Part shown: in pieces, positions 1 to 12,361 of the stretch
How the letters are laid out: each line of letters starts with the position of its first letter
Position numbering within the stretch: position 1 is the stretch's first letter
Source of the DNA: Bolinopsis microptera
Lineage: Eukaryota; Ctenophora; Tentaculata; Lobata; Bolinopsidae
DNA length: 64,000 nt
Direction: 5' to 3'
Assembly (NCBI RefSeq): GCF_026151205.1
Contig: NC_087077.1
Location: forward strand, 15,784,983 to 15,848,982
Position numbers and translations under genes: made by a program
Notes under the pieces: model-generated
Databases searched by the model: none
The model's input: only the letters and a program-made list of their open reading frames with translations
Told to the model about the DNA's origin: nothing

Positions 1-1373
1 GCCCAATTTACCACATACCCATATTTTTGCATGATTTCTGGAACCGAAAATCAGTTTTTCGCCAATAACTGAAAAAGTAAGCACTTTAAGGCATATGTTT
101 CTTCGTAAGTCATATATAAATATGCCAATTGCGGTTCTTTTGCACTCTATCCAAAGACTCCATCACAATCCTATCAAAAGTTAGTAAAATCGGCTCAGCG
201 CCACGCCCAAAATGGTTTTTGGCGAATTTCTCGAAAAGTAAGGATTTTAGGCAATGTGTTGATCAATAACTCTTATATAAACATGCACATGCGGCTTCGT
301 TTAAGCCTATTTTGAAGTCTCTACGACCTTCAGAAGCAAGGGGTCAGTTACGTTATTGGGTCAATATGGGCGTGGCCCTCCTGGGTTTTGCCCAAAGTAA
401 AAAAAATGTCTCCAACCGAAAATCGTTTATTCATACCTTTGGGAAGGTCTGTGCAAAGTTTTGTGGGTATCTGAAAATTTGCAGGCACATGTCCATAAAT
501 GACTGGACTATAGGGTATTTATAAAACACATAATTACTGAACACGTGTCGAGATTAACTTAAAACGTGAAAAATCAATAATCAAGTAATCACACGTTTCC
601 TTGCCCCTTCCCTTGTCTGAAAAGTGAAAACTATCCCCTCCGCTTTCACCGAACGTGTGTCTAATCACGAGCAATTTAAATCAAACACGTAAAAAAAAGT
701 AACACATAAATGCGAGTACAGTGGCAGTCAACTACATGAATGGTAGTCAACTGATAGTGCGGAGAAACACGGCACACACGTTAGGCCAGGAATGTTCCGC
801 GCCATATAAGGAATAATTCACTGGGTGTACAAATAAACAATGTGGTTGGGCCGTGAACTGGTGGTATTTTTTACACAACTTGTTTTAGTGGGAGCTTGTC
901 AAGTCCTGTGCTCGATTATAGTAGTATAGAAGTGAGGCGGAACACCATAGTATGAAGACACAGGCACTTTTAGAGTCCATTTTAATATCACTTTTCACGC
1001 TCAGTGCTTCAGACTTTAAAGTAAAACTGGCACTTTCCATTTTAACTTCGGCTAATTGATCCCTTACCAATATAAGATAAGTTGTAAATGTAAGTATGAA
1101 TTGTGGGTCAAATAAGACAGTAGTTTTTATGTTCTTATGTGACTTTTTAATCTATAATTCCCGGCCAAAAACTCAAAATTGGCCGGGGCCGGGAATAAAC
1201 ACCTCCCCCGGCGCCGGGAATCCCGGTCGTTCAGTGCATTACAGCACAGTAAACAGAGCCAAAGTTGTTACTTGTCAAATGCTAAAATAGAATCTCTAGA
1301 ATACAAATAAATTCATTCGATCAACATCGAAAATGACGTCACAACGACGGTAATGTCAATGACGTCACGAAGC
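1..1373. other. non-coding, old degenerate tandem repeat
   Basis: No gene is supported here. Two diverged copies of a unit of about 160 bp are recognisable by eye: one from about 60 and one from about 222. They share the order 'aaagtaag..ttt.aggca..tgt' then a 'tatataaa.atgc' block and a 'gcggtt/gcggct' block. Short ORFs in this stretch show no family resemblance. A GC-rich patch at 1162-1230 carries the short inverted pair cccggccaa / ttggccggg. Confidence 0.35.
1334..1367. promoter_or_regulatory. pair of perfect CRE palindromes
   Basis: Two exact TGACGTCA octamers lie at 1334-1341 and 1360-1367, with centres 26 bp apart. This is the binding site of CREB/ATF bZIP dimers. They sit just downstream of a possible minus-strand terminal exon, so any promoter role would more likely be for something on the plus strand. 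No TATA box or gene start could be tied to them. Confidence 0.25.
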
Positions 1374-1500
1374 TCACTTGAAGTTTTTGCTGCTGTCTGA
1401 GTTTATCAGCTTGTTCACCAGTCTCTGTACTTCTTCAGCGTGCTGATTCAACAGCTCCTGCGGGAGATGCTTCTTGATCTTTCAGCGCTTTTAGCTTCTC
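1374..1500 (-). CDS. possible terminal exon of an unrecognised gene
   Basis: On the minus strand a polypyrimidine-AG acceptor (tctcgattatttcag) precedes a codon-rich stretch. Its second part reads ELLNQHAEEVQRLVNKL and ends INSDSSKNFK plus TGA at 1374-1376. It is hydrophilic and helical, like the C-terminus of a coiled-coil protein. The first 12 or so codons after the acceptor read in another frame, so there is either a one-base frameshift or the true acceptor is the inner 'ctcccgcag'. No upstream exon could be connected and no family was recognised. It may be a processed remnant. Confidence 0.3.
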
Positions 1501-2943
1501 CTGAAATAATCGAGAGGTAATATTGTCTTCTTTCTCTAATAACAAACAAAATAATAAACAAACAAATAAGCAAAGTTTTGTCTGCTTTCAAGCTCAAAAG
1601 TAATAGTAACACTAACACGACTCACGAGCCCTTTAAAGCTTGTAATAATGTAAGGCGTGACTGTGTTTTCTGTGGACAAAATTATTTCAACCTAATTTCT
1701 GCATGACAATGTTTAACCTAATTTCTACATGACTATGATCCAGCTATCAGGAAAATTTAAACATCTAATAATTTAAAATTATATCATTAGAACTAGAAGT
1801 TCATTTAAAAGTATCGAAATCTTAGTTCTATTTTTACAGTCACCTTTTTAACTATTGAGTTCAATGATTGCTAACTTTGGTTTACTCTTTAACTAAAATT
1901 TGCTGAAATTAAAAAGTTGTATGATAAAAAGGTACACAAAATCAAAAACTTAGTCGATTAAACTCGTTTCTAGTCTGCGTCCAAACTTACTTATTATTAT
2001 TAAAGTTAAACGTTAGAATTTATAAATAATAGTAAAACAGGATTTAATATCTCCCAAAGGATCAACCTCGTGAACTGTAACTTCGATTTAATAAAAGGCT
2101 CGAATAAAAGCAAAGAGGTTACTAAGTACTTACCTATTACCCCCATGACATAAGATTAAAATTCTCCCCTAACGAGATATTGGCGAAAAACTGTCTCGAT
2201 CACGTGATATGACCGTATAAGGAAGTTAGCCTAATTTCTCTATAGTGTTTCAGTATATGCTTTTGTAAAGGATTTGGTTAGGGTTATGCCGTTAGGGTTG
2301 GGATCTGATTAAAGGGTTATGGTTTCCGGGTTTCGAATAGTTGTTTAGGGCCATCTACAGAACGGGTTGAAGAAGTCACGTGACAGGCGATTGTAGAGTG
2401 ATTAATCATCATCCACCATAACTGCCATCGTAAACAGTTAATTAATTAGGTATCAACAATCAAGCACAATATATAATACAGCAGGGCTGATTACTGCTGA
2501 CACATTATAAAGCAACTAAGAGCAGAAATATGGATGATGGAATAACGCGAGGCAACAGTGAACTGGGCGCAATTAAAACGCGAACAGTGAACGCACGAGG
2601 TGTAAAGGTCAAAGTGCTCCTTCATCAATTATGTTCACTCTTAGACGGATTTGACACGCGAAATTGCGCGGCAATTATGCGCGGCGCGTAAAACTTTTGT
2701 AAACCTTTCGGACAAGGGTTAAATTATTTTTCTACTGTCAACACAGCCCAAGTTATACATGTTTTAATATCAAAAAATGTCCAATTTTTTTGTATCATTT
2801 TTAACTAATTTTTTTTTCAAATCGCTGCCACATCAAAATTATTTTACGAAAGTACATTAAATTTTCACAAAAAGCAAGTTTAATTGTTTTAGAACTATAT
2901 TAAAAAAGAATTTAATATTAAAAATGTTCAAACTTTAAAATTA
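1501..2943. other. AT-rich stretch, nothing recognised
   Basis: No ORF with family resemblance and no tandem repeat beyond simple A/T runs was seen on either strand. Confidence 0.4.
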
Positions 2944-2944
2944 T

Positions 2945-3480
2945 CAATTGAATAAATTAGTAGAGGCTCTTACGGGCATTGTCTGCTCGATACGCTAGGG
3001 ACCCCAGATACACCTTACTAGACGTATTTTTGACCGTAGAATCGATTGAAAGTAGTTTTAAAATGATTGGACTGATTGTTCTGGGGTAAAATTGCAAAAA
3101 AACCGATTTTTGGGCCAAAAATAGGCCAAAAAACCATGTTTTTTGATATTTTGAGCAAGTTAATTTTGTTGGTATGTCGGCAAAACTTGCATGAAGATAG
3201 CTAAAAGACAGCCGCACAAGATTGTGTAAAAATAAAACAAATCCCTCTATTTGTTCTGAGGTAAAAATCCAAAAAAGTGGTACAAATTTTGACTTTTTTG
3301 CGCGCAATTTATTTTTGGTACTTATATGCTATATTTTGAAAATTTTTAAACTTATATCTTGTAATAACAATTAATTAAAGTATATTTAATATAATTTTGA
3401 CCAAAAAATTCATGTTTAATGGAACCAAAATTTTAGGTGCGCCGCGCATATTTTCGAATATTTACACCGTGGTATGAAAA
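2945..3480. repeat. diverged dispersed repeat also present near 57.5 and 63.1 kb
   Basis: The segment from 2985 shares an almost identical start (gatacgctagggacccc, then 'tatttttgaccgtagaat') with 57510-57720 and 63126-63300. The copies then diverge but keep the order 'ataggcc..aaaac.atgttttt' and 'gttggcatatc'. The first 22 bp of the unit (agtagaggctcttacgggca) also recur inverted at 11635-11656. It is an old transposon family of unknown class. The 116-codon minus-strand ORF inside it (2957-3307) shows no known domain and is probably fortuitous. Confidence 0.5.
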
Positions 3481-4424
3481 TCGAGCGCTAAAGCAAATAC
3501 TGTCATATTGTCACAAGAATACCTAGGTTGTTTTTCAGTATTATTGTCGCATTTCGAAACTCCTTTTCACCCTATTTGGTTATCTTTTTGATGTGTAATT
3601 TGATTACTAACTATGTTTTCATGTATTCTCTTTGATGTGGAGTACCCATTCATACTATTTCCTATCGTTTTTATCATATGCTTTTTCCTCTAGAGTCGGC
3701 TCTATTTGTGACATACCTCTTATCTTCTACAGAGTTTATCGTGGTTTGTTGATACTGAATTGGTTTAATTGATACTATACGATTACTTTGTTAGAAATGT
3801 ATAGTAAGATGTGACGGAATAAGAGAAACTAAAATATTTAAATGGGTTGTGGCCATTTCAAAATATTCGATGAGGTTATATTTTTTAAATTGAAGGTCTT
3901 TCACCAAATATGACTTGAATAGTTTTTCGACAAAGTTTTTAGAAGAGCTTTAATGATTTCAAAGAATTAGCAAATTGATTGTACATCTTAGAAGCTACTA
4001 CAGAGAGGCTACCTACACCAAACATAAATCCGAACATATCTTGCAGATAAGTTGGAGCCAATCCTAGTATGGATTTGTGAGATTTTGTAGTGAGATTTTG
4101 AATTCAATCCTCTTCTCTATATCCATTATCCAACCAGTAAAGATTGATCAGTTCATCCTCAAGATGGTAATGTTTATATTGCCTATCAACAGCTTTGGCT
4201 ACGGCATTTTGTAGTAACTGGACCTGATAGGATACAAGGATACAAGGATACAAGGATACATTTATTGAGTTCCAAAAGTGGTAATCCTGAAATAAACATT
4301 GACATCATTGGCAAGTAATGGCCTCAAAAATTATGGTCCCTTCAAGATCGAAATCAATAATAATGTTTAAATTTAGATAAGTAGGAATAATCATTTTAGC
4401 CAGTCTCGCCTCTAGTTATACTCT
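3481..4424. other. non-coding; short 8-bp tandem repeat
   Basis: Nothing coding was recognised. Four copies of an 8-bp unit (GGATACAA) lie at 4230-4260. Confidence 0.4.
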
Positions 4425-5165
4425 CTACAAGCTGACTATCTTATTGTTCCTAATACTATGAAACTTGTCAGGCTCTGTAGTTCGTTTCAGTCTCAGTTCT
4501 TCTACAAGCTTTTTATAAGCTTTTCGTTCTGTGGCAGTCCTATCAGGGCAGATGTAAACTGAGCTGTTCCCCTCCTTTGAGCGTAGTGTACTGGTGTTTC
4601 TGATCACTGGTGTTGCATGGTCAGAACTGCTCAATGCGAACTTTACTGGTCTGGATACATTTTCTTTCGGAGCTCCAATACAGCAGCAGTCCCTGACTAA
4701 AGGCTTCTCACTAATTTCATTCAGAACCTCCTCAACATTACTCAGCAGTTGCTCGTTCTCTGATTCTGATAGACCATAAATGATTACGTTCTTGCTTCAC
4801 TCAATCTGGTTTTCTAATTTTTTAACTGCAGCGTGGATCTTCTTCGGGGCGAAAGCAGCATTGATGCTTTTTCTAACGACTGAAGAGTAGCTTTTCATCT
4901 CCGTTTGCACGGTATTCTGCATTGATTTGAGCTGTTTGTTGCTTTTTTAAATAGCCTTATTCTGAAGATCGATGATAATACTCTGATCTGAAATCTTCTC
5001 ACTTTTCAACTTGTCAATTTCTTCTGCAAGAGGTATTGCCTTCCTTAGCCAGGTGATACTGAACTGGTCCAATATACAACAAACAGTTTCCAAGCATTCG
5101 CATGGTTTCTCTTTCGTTACTGATCTCTTGTTCATCAAATTGCAAGATTGAATTTCCTCGTACAT
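4425..5165 (-). pseudogene. LINE ORF1-like nucleic-acid-binding protein, decayed
   Basis: A single minus-strand frame runs for about 245 codons, interrupted by TAA at 4947-4949 and TGA at 4797-4799. The N-terminal third is cysteine-containing and then coiled-coil-like (AEEIDKLKSEKISDQS). The middle contains NVIIYGLSESENEQ, the start of an RRM-like fold typical of LINE ORF1 proteins. The end has VYICPDRTATERKAYKK, the 'PDRT..ER..+K.L..EL' block common to ORF1p C-termini. In intact elements such proteins trimerise and coat LINE RNA. Two in-frame stops make this copy dead. No reverse transcriptase follows it within the next kilobases, so it is an isolated fragment. Family assignment is from motif resemblance only. 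Confidence 0.6.
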
Positions 5166-6411
5166 TTTCTTGTTGATTTCACTACAAATCTCATCTAAAA
5201 CACTCCCTGGCTTTTAATAGTAGGCACAAACATTACTAATTGAGTTTGTAGCGTATATTAAGACGCAATGAAACTACCGGACCACGATGTATGGGGACTT
5301 GCCACCCCATGGCAACATTAAAATATATCGACTCTGTTACATCGTTTCCTGTTAATATAAAACTCCGTTACAAAATGAACTGGGATCTGGCAATACTACA
5401 CCTTAGTTCGATAAAATATGATAAAGTAATGTATAACTAGACTTAAGTAAAAGTCTGAAAGAATATAGAAAACAAAATATATACTGCTAGAAAGCTAAAT
5501 AATAAACTGCCAAAGAATCGTTAACGTGATATAAAACTGTTCCAAAACGATCAAAGGGGGAAGTGAATAGATCACGGACGAGGTAACATGCATAAGGAAT
5601 TACAAGGTTTGGCCTCACACACAATATAATTACATGAAGTCATTTACTGTGAAATTGTGCCAGTGTTTAAAGATGCACGCTGGTTGACTGTTAATAAATA
5701 ATTTAAGATGTCTATGTAAGATTTTCCGTTCAAAATTCTGGGTGATCAGTTTATCGATTATGACGCTTTGCCCTTGTCAGAGGGTCTATCATTATGAGTT
5801 TAGATTGAAATTGGCTAATCTCCTCTGAATTGAATACAAATAACACACGTTATTGCCGACGTTTCGCCCCCATGGCTTCTTCAAGGCGGAACAAAAACTT
5901 TGTTACATAGTGACCTGGTAAATATCCAAATTAATACATAAAACTCTGAGAAACATTAAAAATAAATGGGAAGATTCTAAGCGGTAGAAAATTTTAAAGC
6001 AAAAGATAGATGTTAGGCCAAAGAATCTAGAACTGTCCAATATTTGAGAGCTAGACCAACGTACACAGAACAGCAACGAAAATAGCTTCCTACTCCCTAA
6101 CATTTTCGGGGAAACTGAAAGGGTGCCACGTACATATATTTTGATGACATTTACATAATAGCCCATGTGGTCTTTTGCCACGAGTCTGCTTCAGGTGAGA
6201 GCTGAGTGTTTATTTTAGGAAGTAACTGCTTGATATACAGTGATTGCCAGATCATTCGGTCTGCATTACTAATGTTTTATGAGCGATTTCCACACCATCT
6301 CATTGAGCAATACTATATTAGACCGAAAGACTTTAATTTGAGTTTTAGAATTATTTATATTAGTTTTAGAATCATGTACATTAGCTGCAGATAGTATTTA
6401 AACGGGTGGGC
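5166..6411. other. non-coding, nothing firm
   Basis: Short ORFs only. A stretch at 5848-5890 (gccgacgtttcgccccc...cttcttcaagg) resembles the 'gacgtttcg...cttcttcagg' sequences often seen at ends of animal repeats, but no element boundary could be set. Confidence 0.3.
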
Positions 6412-6540
6412 AACAATTGACCCCCCGTAAATTGACCCCCCGACAATTTTCCCCCGACAATTGACCCCCCAACAATTATCCCCCCGACAATTGACCCCCG
6501 ACAATTAGCCCCCCGACAATATAATTTAATACAATTAATC

Positions 6541-6668
6541 CTAACCCTAACCCTTATCCTAACCCTAACCCTAACCCTAACCCTAACCCTAACCCTAACC
6601 CTAACCCTAACCCTAACCCTAACCCTAACCCTAACCCTAACCCTAACCCTAACCCTAACCCTAACCCT
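6541..6668. repeat. interstitial TTAGGG telomeric repeat, about 21 copies
   Basis: The plus strand reads CCCTAA tandemly with one variant (cccttatcct) near the left edge, so the G-rich strand is minus. This is the ancestral metazoan telomere repeat. Its location far from a visible end and its flanking by inverted arrays mark it as interstitial. Confidence 0.9.
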
Positions 6669-6672
6669 TTAC

Positions 6673-7003
6673 TGACCCTGACCCTGACCCTGACCCTGAC
6701 CCTGACCCTGACCCTGACCCTGACCCTGACCCTGACCCTGACCATGACCCTGACCCTGACCCTGACCCTGACCCTGACCCTGACCCTGACCCTGACCCTG
6801 ACCCTGACCCTGACCCTGACCCTGACCCTGACCCTGACCCTGACCCTGACCCTGACCCTGAGGCCTGACCCTGAGGCCTGACCCTGACCCTGACCCTGAC
6901 CCTGACCCTGACCCTGACCCTGACCCTGACCCTGACCCTGACCCTGACCCTGACCCTGACCCTGACCCTGACCCTGACCCTGACCCTGACCCTGACCATG
7001 ACC
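6673..7003. repeat. TCAGGG variant repeat, about 55 copies
   Basis: Directly after the TTAGGG block, separated by only a few bases, the unit changes to CCCTGA (TCAGGG on the G-rich strand). It continues almost without change, apart from two 'ccatgaccc' variants and a 'gaggcc' interruption near 6860-6880. The sharp switch of unit suggests a separate amplification of a variant telomere repeat. Confidence 0.85.
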
Positions 7004-7300
7004 CGATCAATTGATCCCTGTGTAATTACATGGGGGGTCAATTGTCAGGGGGTCACTTGTCGGGGGGTCAATTTTCGGGCGGTCAATTGTTGGGGGGTCA
7101 ATTGTCGGGCGGTCAATTGTCGTACTAAGCCCTAGATTTCGTGACAATTGACCCCAGTGTAATTACATAGGGGGTCAATTGTCGGGGGTCAATTGTCGTA
7201 CTAAACCCTAGATTTCGAGACAATTGACCCCAGTTTAACTACCTAGGGGGTCAATTGTCGGGAAGTCAATTGTCAGGGGGTCAATTGTCGCGGTACCTAT

Positions 7301-10008
7301 TTAAACATCCAGTTCTTTGTCCTCAAGAAACAATTTCTCGGTCGGTTGACGAAGGTTTTGACTTAATCTGAAGAACAGAAATATGTTCATATTTTCATCA
7401 GCTGCTATGAAGATATCATGAACACTATCTTAATAACAAGTGAAATATGATCTCTTTTGTAAGCATATTGTCCAGGACAATTGAGGTCATCATTACATGC
7501 TCATTGCTCCTGTAGCCTTCTCTTTTAATTAGTTTTCCCAAGGTTTGACACTGGTCTGTAGTTTTTCAAGACATCTGGAAAATGATCTTCATCGATTGGG
7601 GATAACTGGTGTGATGTAAAAAAATAATTGTGGCTTATGATACCAGGGAAATGTAGGTATCAGCTAAACCCTCGATTTTATGTTTAAATACATTGTATTT
7701 ATCATAAATATCATATCATATATATATACAGTTACACTGTGTAGTGTTATCCTTTATTAAATAATTGTGGACACTGGCTGATAATCAGTGAAGGCAGAAT
7801 CGTGGATTATACCTGATAACTACTGGTGGTGTTATGGCTATTAGAGGGTTGTTAGAGGACTGGGCTATTACCGTAACAGCTGGCTACTAGCCTGGTGTTA
7901 GAGGGTTGTTAAGATTTTTGGGAGCACAGATACTTAATAGTAATATATCTTGTTTGGATGTTTGAACTTTTCGATTTGTATCTCGAAAGTTATGTTTAAC
8001 TTCCCCACGCAGTGTTTTAAATGTATGATATTGTAAGATTTATAATGTCATTATTTTATAGCTCCTCAAAGGATATTGTTCTTATCCACGTAGGAATCAA
8101 GTGCTCATTTTGATTGAGGTGGCAATTTGAAGTTGCAGCCCAAGATTTTATTGATTTTAATGTGGTCTATTCTTGATAAAAATATATTGCGCTACTCTTC
8201 GTTTAAACTACTTTAGCTTTAAACTGTTTAGGAGATGATTTGAAGCGGTGCTACAATCTACAGTGGTCGGTGGACAAGTGTGATGGACACCAGAGCCAGA
8301 TGCTTTAGTTCACACTATGACTGTGACTGATGTACCTCTGCAACAAACTGACTGTCTTACTTGTAACCTGGTTAGTTAATATTAGTTATTCTTAATTGTG
8401 TACCTTCAAGCTTTCCTCCACAATTACAACCAACTTAGAAGCAATGATTTATTGTCAGTATTTTTTATTATTGAACAGACTGAGCCTTGTGCTCCTATTA
8501 CCTTAATGCCAATAAATTTGGTTGACAATAAATTTGGTTACCATAATTTTGAAAATTTTTAGTCTACAACAATTTTAGTCACATTTTTCGACTTTTTGAA
8601 ACCATTTTCCATTCCATTTATTTGATTTTTCCATTATTCACAATTAAGAATGATTTCACAAACGTCGTAAGCATTACTTTAAAGTACTGCAGGGGATCTT
8701 CGATATTATGCAGGTTTGGTGGGATTAAATTCTAAAATCAAGGTCTTATAACTCGATAACACGTTGCCATGGCCCCATAGCAACCACAATCAGTGCCCTA
8801 GCAACCGAGGCAAATTTGGGTGATTTACCTAATTAATCCTTGGTACTGTTTCACAATTTTAATCATCGTCAATTCACTAGCTCACTGTTTATGCAGGTCT
8901 TTCCAAAGTAAATTCCAAGGAAAAAGTTATGGTTTGGTGTGCCATCAGCCATATAGGACCATGGAATAAATTGCCCATATTTCTTCGAGAAAAATATAAC
9001 TCAAAATTAGCCATTAAACCTTAGAACTACCAATAACTTTTCACAAAATCAAGTTTAGACAAGTCATTTGTCTAAACTGCAGTTTACTTTTGTAGTAGCT
9101 GATCCTAGTCGGCAATCCTAGTGGATAAAGAGTTATTCAAAAGTATATCCTTGCAATATTTTTGAACACCCTGTAGTCTGTACGCTCCGAAATCTGATTT
9201 AATACTTCAACTCTGATATCATCCAGTGCAATGCGATATGCTAATATTTGATTGTAGGAGACTCTCACTTCGTCCCCAAAAATGAAATATGATGGACCCA
9301 CTCACAAGAGCGAAAAAAGATACACATTACTGTAATGTTTATAAAACACTTTTATGTGCTCGTGCAATGTGTTTATTTTCAAAAACTGTAACATCGCTCA
9401 ATCAAAGCCTTATCAGCACAACACGCACAATCACATAATATATCATCAACTTGATCTCAGCGCATCATAATAACAACCACTCGCAAGGACTGTTACCGCT
9501 CACTTCAGACACACACACCCACTACACAGTACCACACACAGCCTGCACAGAGCTCAGCAATCAATTCTAAACGGCTAGCTGATTTTGATAAAATAACATC
9601 GTGATCCGGCGTGATCAATTATTTTAATTGAAGTACAACGGCTGCACCCCTGACTTTTTAACTAAAGATAAGAGACGTATATATTAGGACATTTGTAATC
9701 TGATAAAATTTAAAGTTTTGGTGTGTGAATTAAAGCTTGGTGTGAGAATTAGTGTGGAAATAAAAGAGATATTTATTTTATTACCTATATCATATATCTT
9801 AATTAAGTGACAGTATTATTATTTTAACTACAGATTATATCATTTCAGTTAGTATCGACATGAATGTTACGATTGCAGTTTTATTTATTTTTATATTATA
9901 TTGTATTCAATAAACCGGTTTCAAAGCCCTTTAGTGTGGCCCTCGGGTCTTTAAAACATAATAGGTGAGGTCATGTGGTACCGACATGCTTCAGAGGACA
10001 GAAAGAGA
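7301..10008. other. 2.7 kb without recognisable genes
   Basis: AT-rich, with only short ORFs. A GTTAGAGG-rich patch at 7840-7910 holds a few imperfect repeats (ttagagggttgttagagg, tgttagagggttgtta). Nothing else was identified. Confidence 0.4.
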
Positions 10009-10073
10009 CTCAGAATTTTAACCACAAGTCTAGATTCTTTTCATAAATATAGACTTGTGGTTACAATTCTGAG
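10009..10073. repeat. 65-nt hairpin, 24-bp arms
   Basis: Left arm 10009-10032 (ctcagaattttaacc...) and right arm 10050-10073 are reverse complements with a single mismatch, around a 17-nt loop. The size is compatible with a pre-miRNA-like hairpin or the remnant of a small MITE. No promoter or conservation evidence is available here. Confidence 0.6.
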
Positions 10074-10416
10074 TGTTTCATACTATTATATCACAGAATT
10101 TTCCTGCTGTTGAAATATTGACAGAAAGGAAAGGTGTTTAGAAGTCGAATTGCTACAACTTCAGAATTCAGATTGCATAACAATTGTATAACTTCAGATT
10201 GGAGGACGGTCTAGGGAAGGATATAGGAATTAAGCTTACTTCACAGCTATACTCTGCAAAAGTACCTTCAGCGAATAAGACGTCAACATCCATCTTGTTT
10301 ATATCAATGATTGTGGACATTACTTTTGTATTCTTTGTAATTTAATTCTCTGACGTTGTATTCTCTTAATACATTGCGTTTGCTAAAATTCTTGTGTGTA
10401 AGCTTTAGAACTCTAG

Positions 10417-10728
10417 ATGTCAAACACAGATTTACGGCCAAGTGTCAACCCGGGGTTTGAAGCACGTTATACTAGTTTCAACTTTTATCAGACTGATCCA
10501 TCGATTTCAGCTATGACATTTTTAGTTCTGATTAAACAAATGGTTTTTATTACATTGTTAATTACATTAAAATACAGTTTGATGTTTAAAACGGGGCATA
10601 TGAAAGTTTTTTATCTTGTAAAACCTCGCCTAATCGACGAAGTTACAGTCAGATCGAAAATTAGAAATAGCTTATTTTTAAAAGCAGCTGAAAGTGCTAT
10701 TTTCAGAACCTGGTGGATATTAGTCTAA
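10417..10728 (+). CDS. unrecognised 103-codon ORF
   Basis: ATG-initiated ORF with one hydrophobic segment at about residues 34-56 (LVLIKQMVFITLLITLKYSLM) that could be a membrane helix. No family resemblance, no splice context and no neighbours to support it. It may be chance. Confidence 0.15.
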   Translation: MSNTDLRPSVNPGFEARYTSFNFYQTDPSISAMTFLVLIKQMVFITLLITLKYSLMFKTGHMKVFYLVKPRLIDEVTVRSKIRNSLFLKAAESAIFRTWWILV

Positions 10729-10978
10729 AGATTCGTTGGAATTTATTACACTGACCATGACATAAGATCCAAATTCCAAACTGGGTGTTAGGGAAATGCG
10801 GCGGACTAAATGTTATTTTACATCTTCCCCGTCACTGATCACTGTCACATTTAAAGCTGCAAATGGTGTATTTGTTATGCCAACTAACACCAGAACAAAC
10901 AGAGAACTTGTTAAAGTTCAAATTTAGCCCCGTAAAACTCAATGTATGTTATGTAACGGCTAATGTAATGTTCTTACA

Positions 10979-11078
10979 GGATCGTTGACATATTACGTAA
11001 TCACGTCCTGAACAACATTTAATTTGACCCCCCCCCCCCCCCCCCTCTCGGTGATTCCGTATTATGTGAACGACCCCT
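10979..11078. mobile_element. 100-bp MITE with poly-C core
   Basis: Left end 'atcgttgacatattacgtaatc' and right end, as complement, 'ggtcgttcacataatacgg' are inverted copies around a run of about 17 C (11028-11045). The same 'gtcgttcacatatta' ends and G/C homopolymer core recur in the larger element at 52502-52921. This is a common kind of short non-autonomous DNA element in animals. No coding capacity. Confidence 0.6.
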
Positions 11079-12361
11079 AATATGCTTACATCGAGGTAGT
11101 GCTTACTGATTTATAGCAACATTTATCATAGCAGCTTGTTTTTAAATCACTGTTTCTTATGATACAAGTTCCGTTACCATTCGTATCACACATAGTAATA
11201 AATTACGTATAGTAGTATTACTCGTCGGGAAAAACCCTGGTTCTTTTTGTAGTAATTGTGCGGAACGCGCTTGCGCCGAATCAAAAATATGTGTGAAAGT
11301 TTTTCTTGCGCGCATTTACTGTGACATAATGTGTCACGTGATAATCTGAAACTTTGAATAGTCATAACACCAAGAGATAGGCAACAGAGGTAAATCTGGC
11401 TACGTAATATCGTCAAGTAGGTATCTAGGAGTTTTGTGAATATTTTGAAATCAAATTCGAGCGGGTATTTTGTGATTTAGCGAGGTGCGCGGAAAAAAGC
11501 AAATAACCGTCAGCACATGGCTATACAGCCTCCATAGTGGCATCTGAGATCGGCTATCGATGCGGCACTACTTACTAGTCCATAAAACAATCATCCCAGG
11601 AGCCTAGGGGCTCCAGCAGAAGAGTGCCTTATTTGCCCGTAAGAGCCTCTACTAAATTGCCAACGTCCAAATATTTGTAAAATACGACGAAGAGGGGTCA
11701 CAACACTGCGCGCGGCAGTGAGATTTGCTAAATTATTTTTCATTTTTGGCACTATGTTTATGTGATTTTTATTATGTCTGTCAACTTCCTAAACAATAGG
11801 GGGGGGGGGGGGGGGGGGCTTATTTTAGATTAAAAATTTCGAATTTATCTTAAATGACCGCCGCGAAAAATTGTTTAGCATTTAAATTTATTTTAAGTTA
11901 ATAAAGTAAGCTGCAGGCTCAAAAATCAAAAGTTTAGTTTAAATGATTTTAAAATGATTTCCGTTGTACTTGGGTTAAGTACAAATTTCAATTTGTTTGT
12001 TTAATTTTATTTCTAATACTCTGTACTCTGTGACAGTATTTGGTATTTTCAAATGACTTATGAATATAACTAAATTTAGATTTTGGATTTATCATTTATG
12101 AAATTTTTTTTCATTTGGCGCGCGGCTCACCAACTATAATATAATTTAAAATCACCTATGAATCGAGCGCTAACCTTCTCGCCACTCATTATACCTGCCA
12201 CAAACCTGCTGTTTTTTTCAGGTGCATGTTATTGTTGTCTCTCTCATCCTCCTAATCGACCAGCGAGGTTTATTTTGTTAGTTCAGACTATTTTGTTAGT
12301 TCAGACTGGCCAGTAAATAGTAGTTATCATGAAAGTTTTGGTTTTCTTGTCTAGTTTTGCA
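11079..12361. other. non-coding; includes a 20-G run
   Basis: A homopolymer of 20 G lies at 11799-11818. A 22-bp inverted copy of the 2.95-kb repeat start lies at 11635-11656. No gene is supported. Confidence 0.4.

Larger units (their letters stand above)
6412..7300. mobile_element. foldback element with interstitial telomeric core
   Basis: Two arrays of a unit of about 15 bp face each other. The left array (6418-6525) is built on caattgaccccccga; the right array (7025-7295) is built on its reverse complement tcggggggtcaattg. Outer flanks are also inverted: left 'tatttaaacgggtgggcaacaattgaccc', right the complement of 'gacaattgaccc' preceded by 'tatttaaac' at 7300-7310. The core is pure telomere-like repeat. 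This looks like a non-autonomous foldback/MITE-type element that carries, or was broken open by, telomeric DNA. No transposase is present. ORFs reported through the core are dipeptide artefacts. Confidence 0.6.

Noticed and set aside
6554-7041. Long ORFs of (Arg-Val)n, (Ser-Gly)n and (Gly-Gln)n
   Set aside because: They are translations of the TTAGGG/TCAGGG arrays in three frames, not genes.
2944-11656. One 8.7-kb transposon bounded by the 22-bp inverted repeats at 2955 and 11635
   Set aside because: Only about 22 bp match, neighbouring sequences differ, and no transposase lies between; more likely two scraps of one dispersed repeat.
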